64,000 nucleotides of DNA from Streptomyces sp. NBC_00525 (GCF_036346595.1 NZ_CP107834.1:310001-374000); one strand, 5' to 3'; shown: positions 43,238-52,405, numbered from the stretch's first letter. The notes: a model not told the origin generated them from the letters alone. Translations and numbers: made by a program.

Positions 43238-43783
43238 TCAGGCGGCGCCCTTCTTCGCGGCGGCGAGGATCTTCACGACCGTGTGGAAGAAGCGGGTCGT
43301 CGCGTCGTGGCCGAGGACGCTCTCCTGGAAGCCCTTGGCGCCGGGTGCCCGGCCGTTGATCAGGTGCCAGACGACGAACGCCTCGTACGCGGTGGTGCCG
43401 ATGATCTCCATGTCCTTCTTCGGGGAGAGCAGCGGCAGCTCCAGGTCCGGGTCGACGGGCTCGGTGGTGAACACGACGCAGCGGCGGATGTCGTCGGTGG
43501 CCTCGACGTCCTGGAACGGGTCGCGCGCGATCAGCGCCTCCAGTTCCGGCACCGTGCGCAGGCAGACGGCGACGTCGTAGCCGAGGGCGCGGGCGAGGTG
43601 GTCGCCGATGCGGGCGGCGAGCGCGGGCCGGTCCGTCTCGCCGGACTCGAAGAAGACGTTGCCGCTCTGGATGTAGCTGCGCACCGAGGCGAGGCCCAGT
43701 TCGGTGAAGAGTTCGCGCAGCCGTTCCATCTTGACGGAGCGGCCCGGCACGTTCAGTCCCCGGAGGAGCGCGATGTACAGCAA
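43238..43783 (-). CDS. DUF1697 family protein
   Basis: A 181-residue DUF1697 protein, identified by the family's MLYIALLRGLNVPGRSVKM opening and the SYIQSGNVFFES region. Function unknown. The start codon is TTG (43781-43783); aggtgat stands just upstream, and no in-frame ATG precedes the conserved strand. Soluble, single domain. Convergent with the TOBE gene; the next gene on the other strand is Nudix. Confidence 0.8.
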   Translation of the reverse strand: MLYIALLRGLNVPGRSVKMERLRELFTELGLASVRSYIQSGNVFFESGETDRPALAARIGDHLARALGYDVAVCLRTVPELEALIARDPFQDVEATDDIRRCVVFTTEPVDPDLELPLLSPKKDMEIIGTTAYEAFVVWHLINGRAPGAKGFQESVLGHDATTRFFHTVVKILAAAKKGAA

Positions 43784-43846
43784 GTCCGATCACCTGTTCG
43801 CCTGCGGGAGGGGGCGTACGGGCGGGCGCCGCGCACACTCAAAGGT

Positions 43847-44344
43847 ATGACAGCCACGGGGAACACCCGCCGCAGTGCCGGTCTGCTGTTGTTCCGTACG
43901 GGTGCGGGGCGCGGGCTCGAAGTGCTGATCGGTCATATGGGCGGGCCGTTCTGGGCGCACCGCGAGGAGGCGGCGTGGTCGGTGCCCAAGGGTGAGTACC
44001 CGCCGGAGGAGGAGCCCGCGGCGGCGGCGCGGCGGGAGTTCGGGGAGGAGTTCGGGCGTCCGCCGCCGGAGGGCGGCTGGGTGGCGCTGGGCGAGGCGCG
44101 CCAGGCCGGCGGGAAGACGGTGACCGTGTGGGCGCTGGAGGCCGACGTCGATCCGGCGGAGGCGGTGCCGGGGACCTTCACGATGGAGTGGCCGCGCGGC
44201 TCCGGGTTGCTGCGGGAGTTCCCGGAGGTGGACCGGTTCGCCTGGTGCACGCCGGACGAGGCGGCGGAGCTGCTGGTGAAGGGGCAGCGGGTGTTCGTGG
44301 ACCGGCTGCGCGCGCATCTGGCGGGTACGGGCGGGGGCGGCTGA
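43847..44344 (+). CDS. Nudix hydrolase
   Basis: A 165-residue Nudix protein. The Nudix box is GEYPPEEEPAAAARREFGEEFG, in the form G-x5-E-x7-R-E-x2-E-E, with R-E-F-G-E-E metal-binding residues present. Hydrolyses X-linked nucleoside diphosphates (ADP-ribose, NUDIX-type house-cleaning); substrate unknown. The ATG is preceded by CACACT at 7 nt, suggesting a leaderless start. A strong terminator follows. Confidence 0.88.
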   Translation: MTATGNTRRSAGLLLFRTGAGRGLEVLIGHMGGPFWAHREEAAWSVPKGEYPPEEEPAAAARREFGEEFGRPPPEGGWVALGEARQAGGKTVTVWALEADVDPAEAVPGTFTMEWPRGSGLLREFPEVDRFAWCTPDEAAELLVKGQRVFVDRLRAHLAGTGGGG

Positions 44345-44345
44345 G

Positions 44346-44386
44346 GGCGGGGCGGGCCGTCGCGCCGTGCGACGGCCCGCCCCGCC
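44346..44386. terminator. strong bidirectional hairpin
   Basis: A perfect 18-bp stem, ggcggggcgggccgtcgc and complement, with a 5-nt loop. It separates the convergent Nudix and alcohol dehydrogenase genes. Confidence 0.85.
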
Positions 44387-44393
44387 GTGCCGG

Positions 44394-45434
44394 TCAGCTC
44401 TGCGGGAGGATGACGGCCCGGCCGTTGACCTTGCCGGCGTGCAGCCGCTCGTAGGCGAGCGGTGCCTCCTCCAGCGGGTACGTCTCGACGTGGACGTCCA
44501 CCGCGCCGGCGTGGGCGAGGGCGAGCACCTCGGCCAGTTCGGAGCGGGAGCCCCAGTACGGGGCGGTGACCGTGGTGTTGAACGGCAGGACGCCGAAGCC
44601 GACGGGGAGGCTGCCCCCGCCGATGCCGACGATGGTGACGTCCGAGTCGATGGCGGCCGCGGCTCCGGCGGTGGCGACGGTCGGGGGCGCGCCGACGAAG
44701 TCCAGCACGACCTCGGCGCCGACGCCGCCGGTCAGTTCCCGGATGCGGGCCGCCGCGTGCTCGTCGGACAGGACGGTCTCGTGGGCGCCGACCGTGCGGG
44801 CGAGGGCGAGCTTGTCCTCGGTGACGTCGAGCGCGACGACCCGTGCGGACGTCAGGGCGCGCAGCAGCTGGATGGCGACGTGCCCCAGTCCCCCGGTGCC
44901 GATGACGACGGCGGTCGCGCCGGGCACCAGCTTCGGCAGGGAGCGCTTGATGGCGTGGTACGGGGTGAGGCCGGCGTCGGTGAGCGGCACGGTGCGCACC
45001 GGGTCCAGGTCGCCGATGGGCACGAGGTGGCGCGGGTCGTCCACGATCATGTATTCGGCCATGGCGCCGGGCGCGCCCAGGCCGGGCGGGTTGATGCCCA
45101 GCTCCGCCGCGCGCAGGCAGTAGTTCTCCTTGCCCTCGGCGCACTTGACGCAGGTGCCGCAGCCCCAGGGGCCGTAGACGGCGACGGACTGGCCGGTCTC
45201 CAGGCCGCTGACGCCGTCGCCGAGCGCGGCCACGGTGCCGACGCCCTCGTGGCCGAGGGTGAGCGGCAGCGGGTACGGGAACTGCTCGGCGGGCCAGCTC
45301 ATCACGGCGATGTCGGAGTGGCAGACGCCGGCCGCGGTGACCTCGATCAGCACCTGTCCGGGGCCCGGTTCCGGGTCCGGGACGGTGACGACCTCGGGTG
45401 CGGCGCCTATCTCCCGGTACTGAACTGCCTTCAT
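44394..45434 (-). CDS. zinc-dependent alcohol dehydrogenase (NAD(P))
   Basis: A 346-residue medium-chain dehydrogenase. Catalytic zinc ligands appear in AGVCHSD and GHEGVG. The structural zinc site reads CGTCVKCAEGKENYC. The NAD-binding fold is VVIGTGGLGHVAIQLL. It oxidises an alcohol or reduces an aldehyde; the substrate is not predictable. ATG 45434 has gaggagg upstream. It follows an SDR gene on the same strand after 79 bp, and TetR is upstream, so the three probably form a regulated unit. Confidence 0.92.
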   Translation of the reverse strand: MKAVQYREIGAAPEVVTVPDPEPGPGQVLIEVTAAGVCHSDIAVMSWPAEQFPYPLPLTLGHEGVGTVAALGDGVSGLETGQSVAVYGPWGCGTCVKCAEGKENYCLRAAELGINPPGLGAPGAMAEYMIVDDPRHLVPIGDLDPVRTVPLTDAGLTPYHAIKRSLPKLVPGATAVVIGTGGLGHVAIQLLRALTSARVVALDVTEDKLALARTVGAHETVLSDEHAAARIRELTGGVGAEVVLDFVGAPPTVATAGAAAAIDSDVTIVGIGGGSLPVGFGVLPFNTTVTAPYWGSRSELAEVLALAHAGAVDVHVETYPLEEAPLAYERLHAGKVNGRAVILPQS

Positions 45435-45513
45435 GGGGTCCTCCTCGACCTCGGTGCTTGCGTGATGGCCCCCGAATCCCCCGATCCCCCGGTCCCCCCG
45501 TGTGCCGTGCCGG

Positions 45514-46284
45514 TCAGGAGGCGGAGTAGCCGCCGTCGACCAGGTGGTAGCTGCCGTGGACGAACGAGGCGCGGTCGGAGAGCAGGAACGCGGTCAGCTC
45601 CGCGACCTCCTCCGCCCTGCCGAGGCGGCCCGCCGGGTGCAGCGAGATCAGGTGCTCGCGCGCCGGGGCGTCCGTGTCGCGCAGCAGCGGGGTGTCGATG
45701 AAGCCGGGGCCCACCGCGTTGATCCGCACGTTGTGGGCGGCGTACTCCAGGGCGGCGGTCTTGGTGAGGCCGACGACGCCGTGCTTGGCGGCGACGTAGG
45801 CCGGCGAGCCGGCGAAGCCGTTGGTGCCCAGGATCGAGGACATGTTGACGATCGCGCCGCCGCCCGCGGCGACGATGGCGGGCAGCTCGTAGCGCATCGA
45901 GTAGAAGACGCCGCTGAGGTTGGTGGCGACGACCCGGTCCCAGTCCTGGACGGGGTACTCGCCGGTCGGGTGGCTGGGGCCGCCGATGCCGGCGTTGTTC
46001 ACCGCGAGGTGCAGTGCGCCGAAGGTGTCGACGGCGAACCGGATGCCCGCCTCGACGGAGGCGGGGTCGGTGACGTCCAGGGCGACGGCGGCGGCCCGTG
46101 CGCCGGCGCTCTCCAGCGCGGCGGCGGCCTCGCGGGCGCTCGCCTCGTCGTAGTCGGCGACGACGACCGCGGCGCCCGAGCCGGCGAGCCGGTGGGCGAG
46201 GGCCAGGCCGATGCCGGAGGCGCCTCCGGTGACAAGGGCGGTGCGGCCGGCGAACTCCTGGTCGGTGGGGGTGGTGGTGCTCAT
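45514..46284 (-). CDS. short-chain dehydrogenase/reductase
   Basis: A 256-residue SDR oxidoreductase: NAD(P) binding TGGASGIGLALAH, NNAGIGG, and catalytic Y-x-x-x-K as YVAAKHG. The ATG at 46284 overlaps the TetR stop by 4 bp (ATGA), so translation is coupled. Substrate unknown. Together with the downstream zinc alcohol dehydrogenase it could act on sequential oxidation of an alcohol. Confidence 0.92.
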   Translation of the reverse strand: MSTTTPTDQEFAGRTALVTGGASGIGLALAHRLAGSGAAVVVADYDEASAREAAAALESAGARAAAVALDVTDPASVEAGIRFAVDTFGALHLAVNNAGIGGPSHPTGEYPVQDWDRVVATNLSGVFYSMRYELPAIVAAGGGAIVNMSSILGTNGFAGSPAYVAAKHGVVGLTKTAALEYAAHNVRINAVGPGFIDTPLLRDTDAPAREHLISLHPAGRLGRAEEVAELTAFLLSDRASFVHGSYHLVDGGYSAS

Positions 46285-46967
46285 GGGGTGCCGATTCCTT
46301 CCGTGGTGCTGGTGGTGCGGGTGGTGCTGTGCGGCGCCGGGGCCGGGGGCGGGGTGACCAGCTCGCCGGCCAGGGCGTCGAAGGCGCGCTCGACGAGCCG
46401 GGGCAGCTCGTCGGGGCGGTCGCCGCGGACCCAGGCGGCCTGGGCGGCGAGCAGGGCGCCGGCTCCGGCGGCCACCGTGACGGCGGGCCGCAGGTCGACG
46501 AGCGGGTCGGTGCCCAGCCGGTCCGCGACGACGGCGACCGAGTCCGCCTGGGCGTCCACCCGGATGTGGTGGAACGCGGCGTACAGGGTCGGCTCCCGTT
46601 CGGCGAGGACCAGCAGTTCGTAGATCCGCGGCCGCCGGTGCCAGGCCGGGGCTTCGGGGTCGGCCAGCCAGTCCAGGACCGCCCGGCGGTACGCGGTGAG
46701 CGGGGGCTCATCGGCCGGGCGGGCGCGCAGCGCCGCGTTGATCCGGTCGCCGTCGCCCCGGACCGAGTCCAGGACGGCGGCCTCCTTGCTCGCGAAGTAC
46801 CGGCTGAAGGTGCGGCGGTCGACGTCGGCGCGTTCGGCGATCTCCTCGACCGTGACCTCCCGGAGTCCGCGGTCGAGGACGAGCTCGAACGCGGCTCGGG
46901 CCAGTGCGTCCCGGGTCCGGCGGGCCTTGCGGCTCCGCCGTTCCGGAAGCTTCGATTCCGCTTGCAT
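46281..46967 (-). CDS. TetR family transcriptional regulator
   Basis: A 228-residue regulator. The N-terminal HTH (residues ~15-60) reads RTRDALARAAFELV ... TVEEIAERADVDRRTFSRYFASKEA, a canonical TetR DNA-binding domain, and the C-terminal part is ligand-sensing. ATG 46967 is chosen over GTG 46976 because TACGGT sits exactly 7 nt before it, consistent with leaderless transcription. It is the first gene of TetR-SDR-ADH and would autoregulate. Its operator is not obvious in the 90-bp upstream gap. Confidence 0.87.
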   Translation of the reverse strand: MQAESKLPERRSRKARRTRDALARAAFELVLDRGLREVTVEEIAERADVDRRTFSRYFASKEAAVLDSVRGDGDRINAALRARPADEPPLTAYRRAVLDWLADPEAPAWHRRPRIYELLVLAEREPTLYAAFHHIRVDAQADSVAVVADRLGTDPLVDLRPAVTVAAGAGALLAAQAAWVRGDRPDELPRLVERAFDALAGELVTPPPAPAPHSTTRTTSTTEGIGTP

Positions 46968-46990
46968 GTCTGTCACCGTACACCCGAAAA

Positions 46991-47022
46991 TGTCCCGGCG
47001 CGACAGAAGTCTCGCCGGGACA
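46991..47022. terminator. hairpin after the SpoIIE-like gene
   Basis: Perfect 10-bp arms tgtcccggcg and cgccgggaca with a 12-nt loop. It lies between the stop of the phosphatase gene and the tetR start on the minus strand. Confidence 0.65.
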
Positions 47023-47056
47023 TGCAGGGTTCGGTGGGGTGGGCCGCCGCCCGTGG

Positions 47057-48274
47057 CTACGGCGCGCTGAACACCTCGGCGGCGCGCATCGCCTCGTGCC
47101 CCTCGTGCGGCGCGGGGATCTGCGGGGCGGCCGGGGCGGAGGTGCGGCGCAGGGCCAGTACGGCGACGTCGTCGCGCCGCACCCCGCTGGAGAACTTCTC
47201 CAGGTCCCGTTCGAGCGCGTCGAGCAGTTCGCGGGGGTCCCGGCGTGCCCAGCGGCTCAGCCGGGCGTCCAGCGGGTAGAAGTTCCCGGCCGGGTCGCGG
47301 GCCTCGGTGACGCCGTCGGTGAACATCAGGAGCGTGGCGCCGGGCGGGAAGTCGAGCCGTTCGGCGCTGCGGCCCTCGCTGCTGAGTTCCGCCATACCCA
47401 ACGGTACCGAGGTCCGGCGGATCGGCACCGGGACGGCCACCCCGTCGTGCAGCAGCCGGGGCGGCAGATGGCCGCAGTTCACCGCTTCCACCCGGCCGTC
47501 GCCGTCGAAGCCGAGCACCAGCGCGGTGACGAAGCGCTCCGTCTCGCCGGTCTCGGCGGCGAAGGCGTTCTGCCGGGCGACGGCGTCCTCCAGGCGGTCC
47601 ACGAGGCCGGTGAGGGAGGGTTCGCGGATGGCCGCCTCGCGGAATGCCCCGAGGACGGCGAAGCCCACGCCGATGGCGGGCAGGCCCTTGCCCTGGACGT
47701 CACCGATGATCACGCGGGTGCCGTAGGGCGACTGGACGACCTCGTAGATGTCCCCGCCGACCAGGTGGTCCTCCTCGATCGGCGTGTAGGTGCCGTGGGC
47801 GGTGAGCTGGTCGGTGGGGATGGGCAGCGGGCGCAGGATCTGGCGCTGGAGCGCGACGGCGGCCGAGCGCAGCCGGGCGATCTCCGTGGCGTGCCGGATG
47901 CGCAGGGCGCAGGCGCCGACGCTGAGGAGGCAGGCGAACACGGTGAAGACGATGCTGCTGACGATGTCCCAGGTGGTCCCGCCGGTCACCGCGCGGGTGA
48001 CGACGGCCGCCCCGGTGACCCAGGCGCCGGCGGCCACGGTCTGGCCGACCGTCCCGAAGACCGACACGAGGGCGGGGGCGACGACGAGCAGCGGCACCAG
48101 ACGCAGGTCCTCGCCGGCGAGGACGTCGAGGCCGACGATCACGGCGGTGAGCAGGGCCAGTCCGCCGGACAGTGCCCTGTTGCCGATACGGGGGGCGCGT
48201 GCGGCGGCCTCCCCGGTCTCGGTGCCGGGGAGCGCCGTACGGGGCGCGGGCCGGCTCAGGAGTCCGAAGGTCAC
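47057..48274 (-). CDS. membrane-anchored PP2C-type (SpoIIE/RsbU) phosphatase
   Basis: A 405-residue protein with four or five N-terminal hydrophobic segments (LALLTAVIVGLDVLAG, LVPLLVVAPALVSVFG, IVSSIVFTVFACLLSVG) and a cytoplasmic SpoIIE domain. Metal-binding residues are visible in DHLVGGDIYEVV and TRVIIGDVQGKGLPAI, and MFTDGVTEARD near the C-terminus. It would dephosphorylate anti-anti-sigma proteins in a stress-sigma cascade. An anti-sigma-like ATPase is encoded at 19 kb, but nothing links them. Start GTG 48274 has aaggagagg. Confidence 0.9.
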   Translation of the reverse strand: MTFGLLSRPAPRTALPGTETGEAAARAPRIGNRALSGGLALLTAVIVGLDVLAGEDLRLVPLLVVAPALVSVFGTVGQTVAAGAWVTGAAVVTRAVTGGTTWDIVSSIVFTVFACLLSVGACALRIRHATEIARLRSAAVALQRQILRPLPIPTDQLTAHGTYTPIEEDHLVGGDIYEVVQSPYGTRVIIGDVQGKGLPAIGVGFAVLGAFREAAIREPSLTGLVDRLEDAVARQNAFAAETGETERFVTALVLGFDGDGRVEAVNCGHLPPRLLHDGVAVPVPIRRTSVPLGMAELSSEGRSAERLDFPPGATLLMFTDGVTEARDPAGNFYPLDARLSRWARRDPRELLDALERDLEKFSSGVRRDDVAVLALRRTSAPAAPQIPAPHEGHEAMRAAEVFSAP

Positions 48275-48388
48275 GGTCCTCTCCTTCCGGGATCTGCCGG
48301 CCGGATGCCGGCGCTCACCTCCATTCGACCCGGAAACGCCCCGGAACACACGAGTCCTACGGCCCCGGGGGCCCGGCCGAAGGTCCCG

Positions 48389-49159
48389 TCATACGGCCGG
48401 CCCGCCGGGGACCAGGGCGCCGAGGAAGGCGGTACGGCGGCGCAGCGCGAACCCGAGCGACTCGTAGAGCCGGACGGCGCCGGTGTTGTCGGCGGCCGCG
48501 TGCAGGAACGGGATGTCGCCGCGCCGGCGGACCTCGTGGGCCACGGCGCGCACGAGCCCGCCGCCGATGCCCCGGCCGCGCACCGACTCGTCGGTGCAGA
48601 CGGCGCTGATCTCGCTCCAGCCCGGCGGGCGCATCCGCTCACCGGCCATGGCGACGAGCACCCCGTCGCGGCGGACGCCGAGGTAGGTCCCCAGTTCGAC
48701 GGTCCGGGGCTCGAAGGGGCCCGGCCGGGTGCGGGCGACCAGGTCGAGCATCTCGGGCACATCGGCGGGGCCCAGCCGGACGGCGTCCGGGAACGGCTCG
48801 GCGGCCACGCCCTCGTCCACGAGCTGGACGCCCTCGGCGTGGAAGACGATCTCCCAGTCCGGCGGCGGGAGCTCCCGGAACGCGGTGACGCAGACCATCG
48901 CGCCGGGCCCGGCGAGCGCCGCCGCGTCGGCCCAGTCGGCCGGCCCCGGGTCCTGGGGCATGGCGACCCAGGGGGTCACCTCGGGCGGATAGCGCAGGAC
49001 GCGGCCCCGGCGCTCGGCGAAGTGCGCGTGCGGCCCGCGCAGCGCGGTGCCCACCGGATCGTCCAGCGGATGGGCGGCGGCCCCGGCCGCGGCGGCCGGA
49101 CGGACGGACCCCTCCTCCTCCGGGCCGCCGTCACGGGTGATCACGTACGCGTTCGGCAT
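48389..49159 (-). CDS. GNAT N-acetyltransferase (FR47-like)
   Basis: A 256-residue acetyltransferase. The C-terminal GNAT domain contains EISAVCTDESVRGRGIGGGLVRAVAHEV (acetyl-CoA loop RGRGIGG) and VRLYESLGFALRRR. The N-terminal ~110 residues resemble a second, degenerate GNAT module (PGPADWADAAALAGPGAMVCVTAFRELPP). ATG 49159 has gggagcagga upstream. Substrate unknown. Confidence 0.85.
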   Translation of the reverse strand: MPNAYVITRDGGPEEEGSVRPAAAAGAAAHPLDDPVGTALRGPHAHFAERRGRVLRYPPEVTPWVAMPQDPGPADWADAAALAGPGAMVCVTAFRELPPPDWEIVFHAEGVQLVDEGVAAEPFPDAVRLGPADVPEMLDLVARTRPGPFEPRTVELGTYLGVRRDGVLVAMAGERMRPPGWSEISAVCTDESVRGRGIGGGLVRAVAHEVRRRGDIPFLHAAADNTGAVRLYESLGFALRRRTAFLGALVPGGPAV

Positions 49160-49384
49160 GTGCTCCTGCTCCCTGTTCCGTACCGGGCGCCCGGCTGCCC
49201 GGCGCCACAGCTGCGGCAAGGACGGGTGGCGCGGGGCTATTCCCGTACCGTCGATTTCGACTCAACTACAGCCGTATATGAGCCGGGCGCCCCTGCGGTG
49301 CGCCGTCCTGTGGCACGCTGGTCGCGGCCGTCCCACCGGGCTCCCCCGTACCGGTGGGGCGGTCTTCGGCCGTACGCGGGCCCG

Positions 49385-50290
49385 TCAGCCGGCGTCGTGC
49401 CCAGGGGCCCGGCCCGCGTAGTACGTGGCGATCATGTCCTCCTCGCCGTGCCCGTCCGCCTCCGCGCGTTCGAAGCGGGCGGCCGACGCGGCGGCCAGGT
49501 CCAGCCGGACACCGGCGCCGGCGGCCGCGTCCAGGATGAGCCGGGTGTCCTTGAGGGCCGTGGACAGGGCGAAGCTCGGGGTGAGGTCCCCGGCCAGGAC
49601 GGCGGCGGACTTGGCCCGCAGATAGCCCGTGTCGAGCGGTCCGCCCGCCAGCACGTCCAGGAAGGCGCCGGGGTCCACGCCCAGCCCCTCGGCGAGGTTC
49701 AGGCACTCGGCGACGCCGCCCACCATGTTGATCACCCAGGCGTTGATCACGAGCTTCAGCCGGGAGGCGTCCCCCGGCTCCTCGCCGGCCCGGACCGTGC
49801 GCCGCCCGATGGCGTCCAGCACGGGCCCGGCGGCCTCGACGGCGGCGGCGGGTCCGGAGACGAGGACGGTGAGCGTGCCCTCCTCGGCGGGCTGCCTGGT
49901 GCCGACGACCGGGGCGTCGACGTGGACGAGACCGAGGTCGGCGGCGCGCCGGGCCAGTTCGACGGCCCCGTCCGGGCCGACCGTGGACGTCTGCAGCAGC
50001 ACCTGGCCCCGGTGCAGCCCCTCGGAGGCGGCGGTGAGCGCCGCGGCCACGGCGGTCGCGTCGGTGAGCGCCGTGAGCACGACATGGGCGCCGCGCACGG
50101 CCTCGGCCGCCGTAGCGGTGACGGTGGCGCCGTCCTCGGCGAGGGGGGCGGCCTTGGCCCGCGTACGGTTCCAGGCCCGGACCTCCAGACCGGCGCGCAG
50201 CAGGCTGCGGGCCATGGCCGCGCCCATGATCCCGGCGCCGAGTACGGCGACGACGGGCCGCTGCGGGGATGCGGGGACTGCTGAGGTCAT
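49385..50290 (-). CDS. NAD(P)-dependent beta-hydroxyacid dehydrogenase
   Basis: A 301-residue enzyme of the 3-hydroxyisobutyrate / 6-phosphogluconate dehydrogenase superfamily. The NAD-binding site is VAVLGAGIMGAAMARSLLRAGLEV. The substrate-binding signature is LLQTSTVGPDGAVEL, and the catalytic Lys is in SRLKLVINAWVINMVGGVAE. There is a helical C-terminal domain. Start ATG 50290. Related proteins include imine reductases; the substrate is not determinable here. Confidence 0.88.
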   Translation of the reverse strand: MTSAVPASPQRPVVAVLGAGIMGAAMARSLLRAGLEVRAWNRTRAKAAPLAEDGATVTATAAEAVRGAHVVLTALTDATAVAAALTAASEGLHRGQVLLQTSTVGPDGAVELARRAADLGLVHVDAPVVGTRQPAEEGTLTVLVSGPAAAVEAAGPVLDAIGRRTVRAGEEPGDASRLKLVINAWVINMVGGVAECLNLAEGLGVDPGAFLDVLAGGPLDTGYLRAKSAAVLAGDLTPSFALSTALKDTRLILDAAAGAGVRLDLAAASAARFERAEADGHGEEDMIATYYAGRAPGHDAG

Positions 50291-50343
50291 GGGGTTCCCT
50301 TCATCGGCCGCGCGCCGGTCCCGGCGCACGGCGGCTTCGGCTC

Positions 50344-51069
50344 TCAGGGTTGCCGCAGCGCGCCCTCCAGCACGGCGGCGTGTACGGCGCGGGCGAGTCG
50401 CGCGCCCCAGCGGGAGCGCGGCCCGGCGAAGGGTTCGGCGGTGCCGTCCGGTCCGGGTGCGGGGGCGGCGACGCAGACGGCGTCGGTGGGGGTGCCCGAG
50501 CAGTCGAGTCCGGCGTCGAGGAGGGCCTGCACCTTGGCCTCGGTCGCGGTGGCGACGGCGTTGACCAGGGCGGCGTCGGTGAGGGCGACGGGCAGTGTCA
50601 CCACGATGTTGACGGTGCCGGGGCGCGGCGGTTCGCCGGTGGTCTCGTCGGGGGCGGCGGCCCAGCCGCGTACGCCCAGACCGCAGGTGGCGGTGGCGTG
50701 GACGCCGCCGTCGTCGGCGGCGGTGTACGCGGTGACGTCGGCGGCGGTCATCAGTCCGGCGCCGGTGCCGGTGAGCCGGGCTGCGGCGGCGATCTCGGCG
50801 AGATGGCGGTCCGGGTCCATGCGGGGGTAACCGCCGGGGACCTGCGCGTTGAGAATCCAGTCGCGCAGGCCGATGCCGCCGCCCAGCACCGCGCTGCCGC
50901 ACACCCGCCAGCCCGGTCCGAGCCGCCACACCAGGTGGTGCAGTTCCCGGCCGTCCTCCCGGCGGGCGAGGAGTTCGCCGCGCTGCCGGGGAAGGCGGAC
51001 GGGTACGGAACGGATGGGGCACCCCCGGTGGCGCGGCTGGACGGCGGTCGGCACGGACCCGCCGATCAT
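50344..51069 (-). CDS. cbiZ: adenosylcobinamide amidohydrolase (CbiZ)
   Basis: A 241-residue protein matching CbiZ, which cleaves the aminopropanol side chain from adenosylpseudocobalamin or adenosylcobinamide to yield adenosylcobyric acid, allowing corrinoid remodelling and salvage. Recognisable blocks: AVLGGGIGLRDWILNAQVP, GLMTAADVTAYT, TVNIVVTLPVALTDAALVNAV, EAKVQALLDAG, CSGTPTDAVCVAAP. No signal peptide. ATG 51069 has no strong Shine-Dalgarno, so the true start may be one of several GTG codons downstream. Its role fits the riboswitch-controlled ABC importer just beyond the PRC gene. Confidence 0.9.
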   Translation of the reverse strand: MIGGSVPTAVQPRHRGCPIRSVPVRLPRQRGELLARREDGRELHHLVWRLGPGWRVCGSAVLGGGIGLRDWILNAQVPGGYPRMDPDRHLAEIAAAARLTGTGAGLMTAADVTAYTAADDGGVHATATCGLGVRGWAAAPDETTGEPPRPGTVNIVVTLPVALTDAALVNAVATATEAKVQALLDAGLDCSGTPTDAVCVAAPAPGPDGTAEPFAGPRSRWGARLARAVHAAVLEGALRQP

Positions 51070-51336
51070 ATGTGCCGTGACCGGGGCGTACGGGAGCCGC
51101 CCCGCGCCCCGCGCCCGGTGCGCGCGAACCAGCCCGTTCACCCGATTGGCGTAACCGGGGGAAGTGCTCCCGATCCGCGTGGCACGGGGGCTGCGCGGGG
51201 GTGGGGCGGAAACCGCGCCCCGGCCCCGGTGGCCGGGCGGTTGCAGCGTCCATCCGGGTGAGGCGCGATGGAATCCGGACGCGCCTTCTCTGCTGGACCC
51301 ACCCACAGGACGCGCCCGGGCGAGGAGGAATCGGAC

Positions 51337-52338
51337 ATGGGAGCCGCTGACGGTTTCACGGATTCCGGAGAGCTCGACGGCCTGACGGTGTACGACACCG
51401 AGGGCGAGAAGATCGGCAACGTGGGCCGGGTGTATGTCGACGACAACACCGGCCGCCCGGACTGGATCACGGTGAAGACCGGCCTGTTCGGCATGAAGGA
51501 GAGTTTCGTGCCTCTCGCCGGAGCCCGTCGAGTGGGCTCCGACCTGCACATCTCGCACGGCAAGGACCAGGTCAAGGAAGCTCCCCGGGTGGACGCGGAC
51601 GCGCATCTGTCCGTGTCCGAGGAGGAGGAGCTGTACCGGCACTACGGCCTGACCCGGAACACCCGGGGCAATCTCGGCGACGGCTCCGGGACCAACGCCC
51701 CGACCACCGCGGGCACCGGCACCATGGGCGCGGCGGGCACCGGAGCCGCGGCCGGAGCGGGCGCCGGCGCCGGGGCCGGGGCCATGGGTGCGGCCGGCAC
51801 CGGCAGGCACCGCGACACCGACACCGCCGGTACGGGCGCGGGCCGTCCGCTGGCCGGGGCCGGGGCGGGCGCCATGCGGTCCGGCGCCGAAACGGGCGGC
51901 AAGGAGGAGATGATCCGCTCCGAGGAGCAGCTGCACATCGGCACCGAGGAGTACGAGAGCGGCAGGGCCCGGCTCCACAAGTACGTCGTCACCGAGAACG
52001 TCACGCGCACCGTGCCGGTCTCGCACGAGGAGGTACGCGTGGTCCGCGAACCGGTGCGGCCGGACGACCGGACGGCCGTGCGCGGGGACCTCACCGAGCA
52101 GGACATGGAGGTCACCCTGCACGCCGAGCGCGCCACGATGCGCAAGGAGACGGTCCCGGTCGAGCGCGTGCGGATGGAAACCCAGAAGGTGACGGAGCAG
52201 AAGGAGGTCTCCGCCGAACTGCGCAAGGAGCAGATCGACTACGCGGACGGCACCACCAAGGGCGGCAAGGACATGGGCGGCCCGGACATGGGCGGAAAGG
52301 ACACGGGCGGCGAGTTCGGCCGTGGACGCCGGCGCTGA
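51337..52338 (+). CDS. PRC-barrel and DUF2382 stress-type protein
   Basis: A 333-residue protein. Residues ~8-85 form a PRC-barrel (ELDGLTVYDTEGEKIGNVGRVYVDDNTG...). A Gly/Ala-rich low-complexity linker ([17 protein letters not shown]) spans ~130-210. The C-terminal DUF2382 domain holds LHIGTEEYESGRARLHKYV and VPVSHEEVRVVREPV, and a Gly/Asp-rich tail ends the chain. DUF2382 proteins are common stress proteins of actinomycetes and function is unknown. ATG 51337 has gaggaggaa. It is flanked by a bidirectional terminator. Confidence 0.85.
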   Translation: MGAADGFTDSGELDGLTVYDTEGEKIGNVGRVYVDDNTGRPDWITVKTGLFGMKESFVPLAGARRVGSDLHISHGKDQVKEAPRVDADAHLSVSEEEELYRHYGLTRNTRGNLGDGSGTNAPTTAGTGTMGAAGTGAAAGAGAGAGAGAMGAAGTGRHRDTDTAGTGAGRPLAGAGAGAMRSGAETGGKEEMIRSEEQLHIGTEEYESGRARLHKYVVTENVTRTVPVSHEEVRVVREPVRPDDRTAVRGDLTEQDMEVTLHAERATMRKETVPVERVRMETQKVTEQKEVSAELRKEQIDYADGTTKGGKDMGGPDMGGKDTGGEFGRGRRR

Positions 52339-52374
52339 CCGGCGCCGGCCCGGCCGACGCGGCGCACGACGATC

Positions 52375-52405
52375 GAGGGCGGACCCGCGGGACGGGTCCG
52401 CCCTC
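52375..52405. terminator. bidirectional hairpin after the PRC gene and BtuD
   Basis: A 12-bp perfect stem (gagggcggaccc and complement) with a 7-nt loop. It lies between the convergent stops of the PRC/DUF2382 and ABC-ATPase genes. Confidence 0.75.

Noticed and set aside
46904..50284. 1,126-codon open frame on the plus strand
   Set aside because: Antisense to TetR, SpoIIE-like, GNAT and hydroxyacid dehydrogenase genes. Low-complexity composition and no recognised domain.
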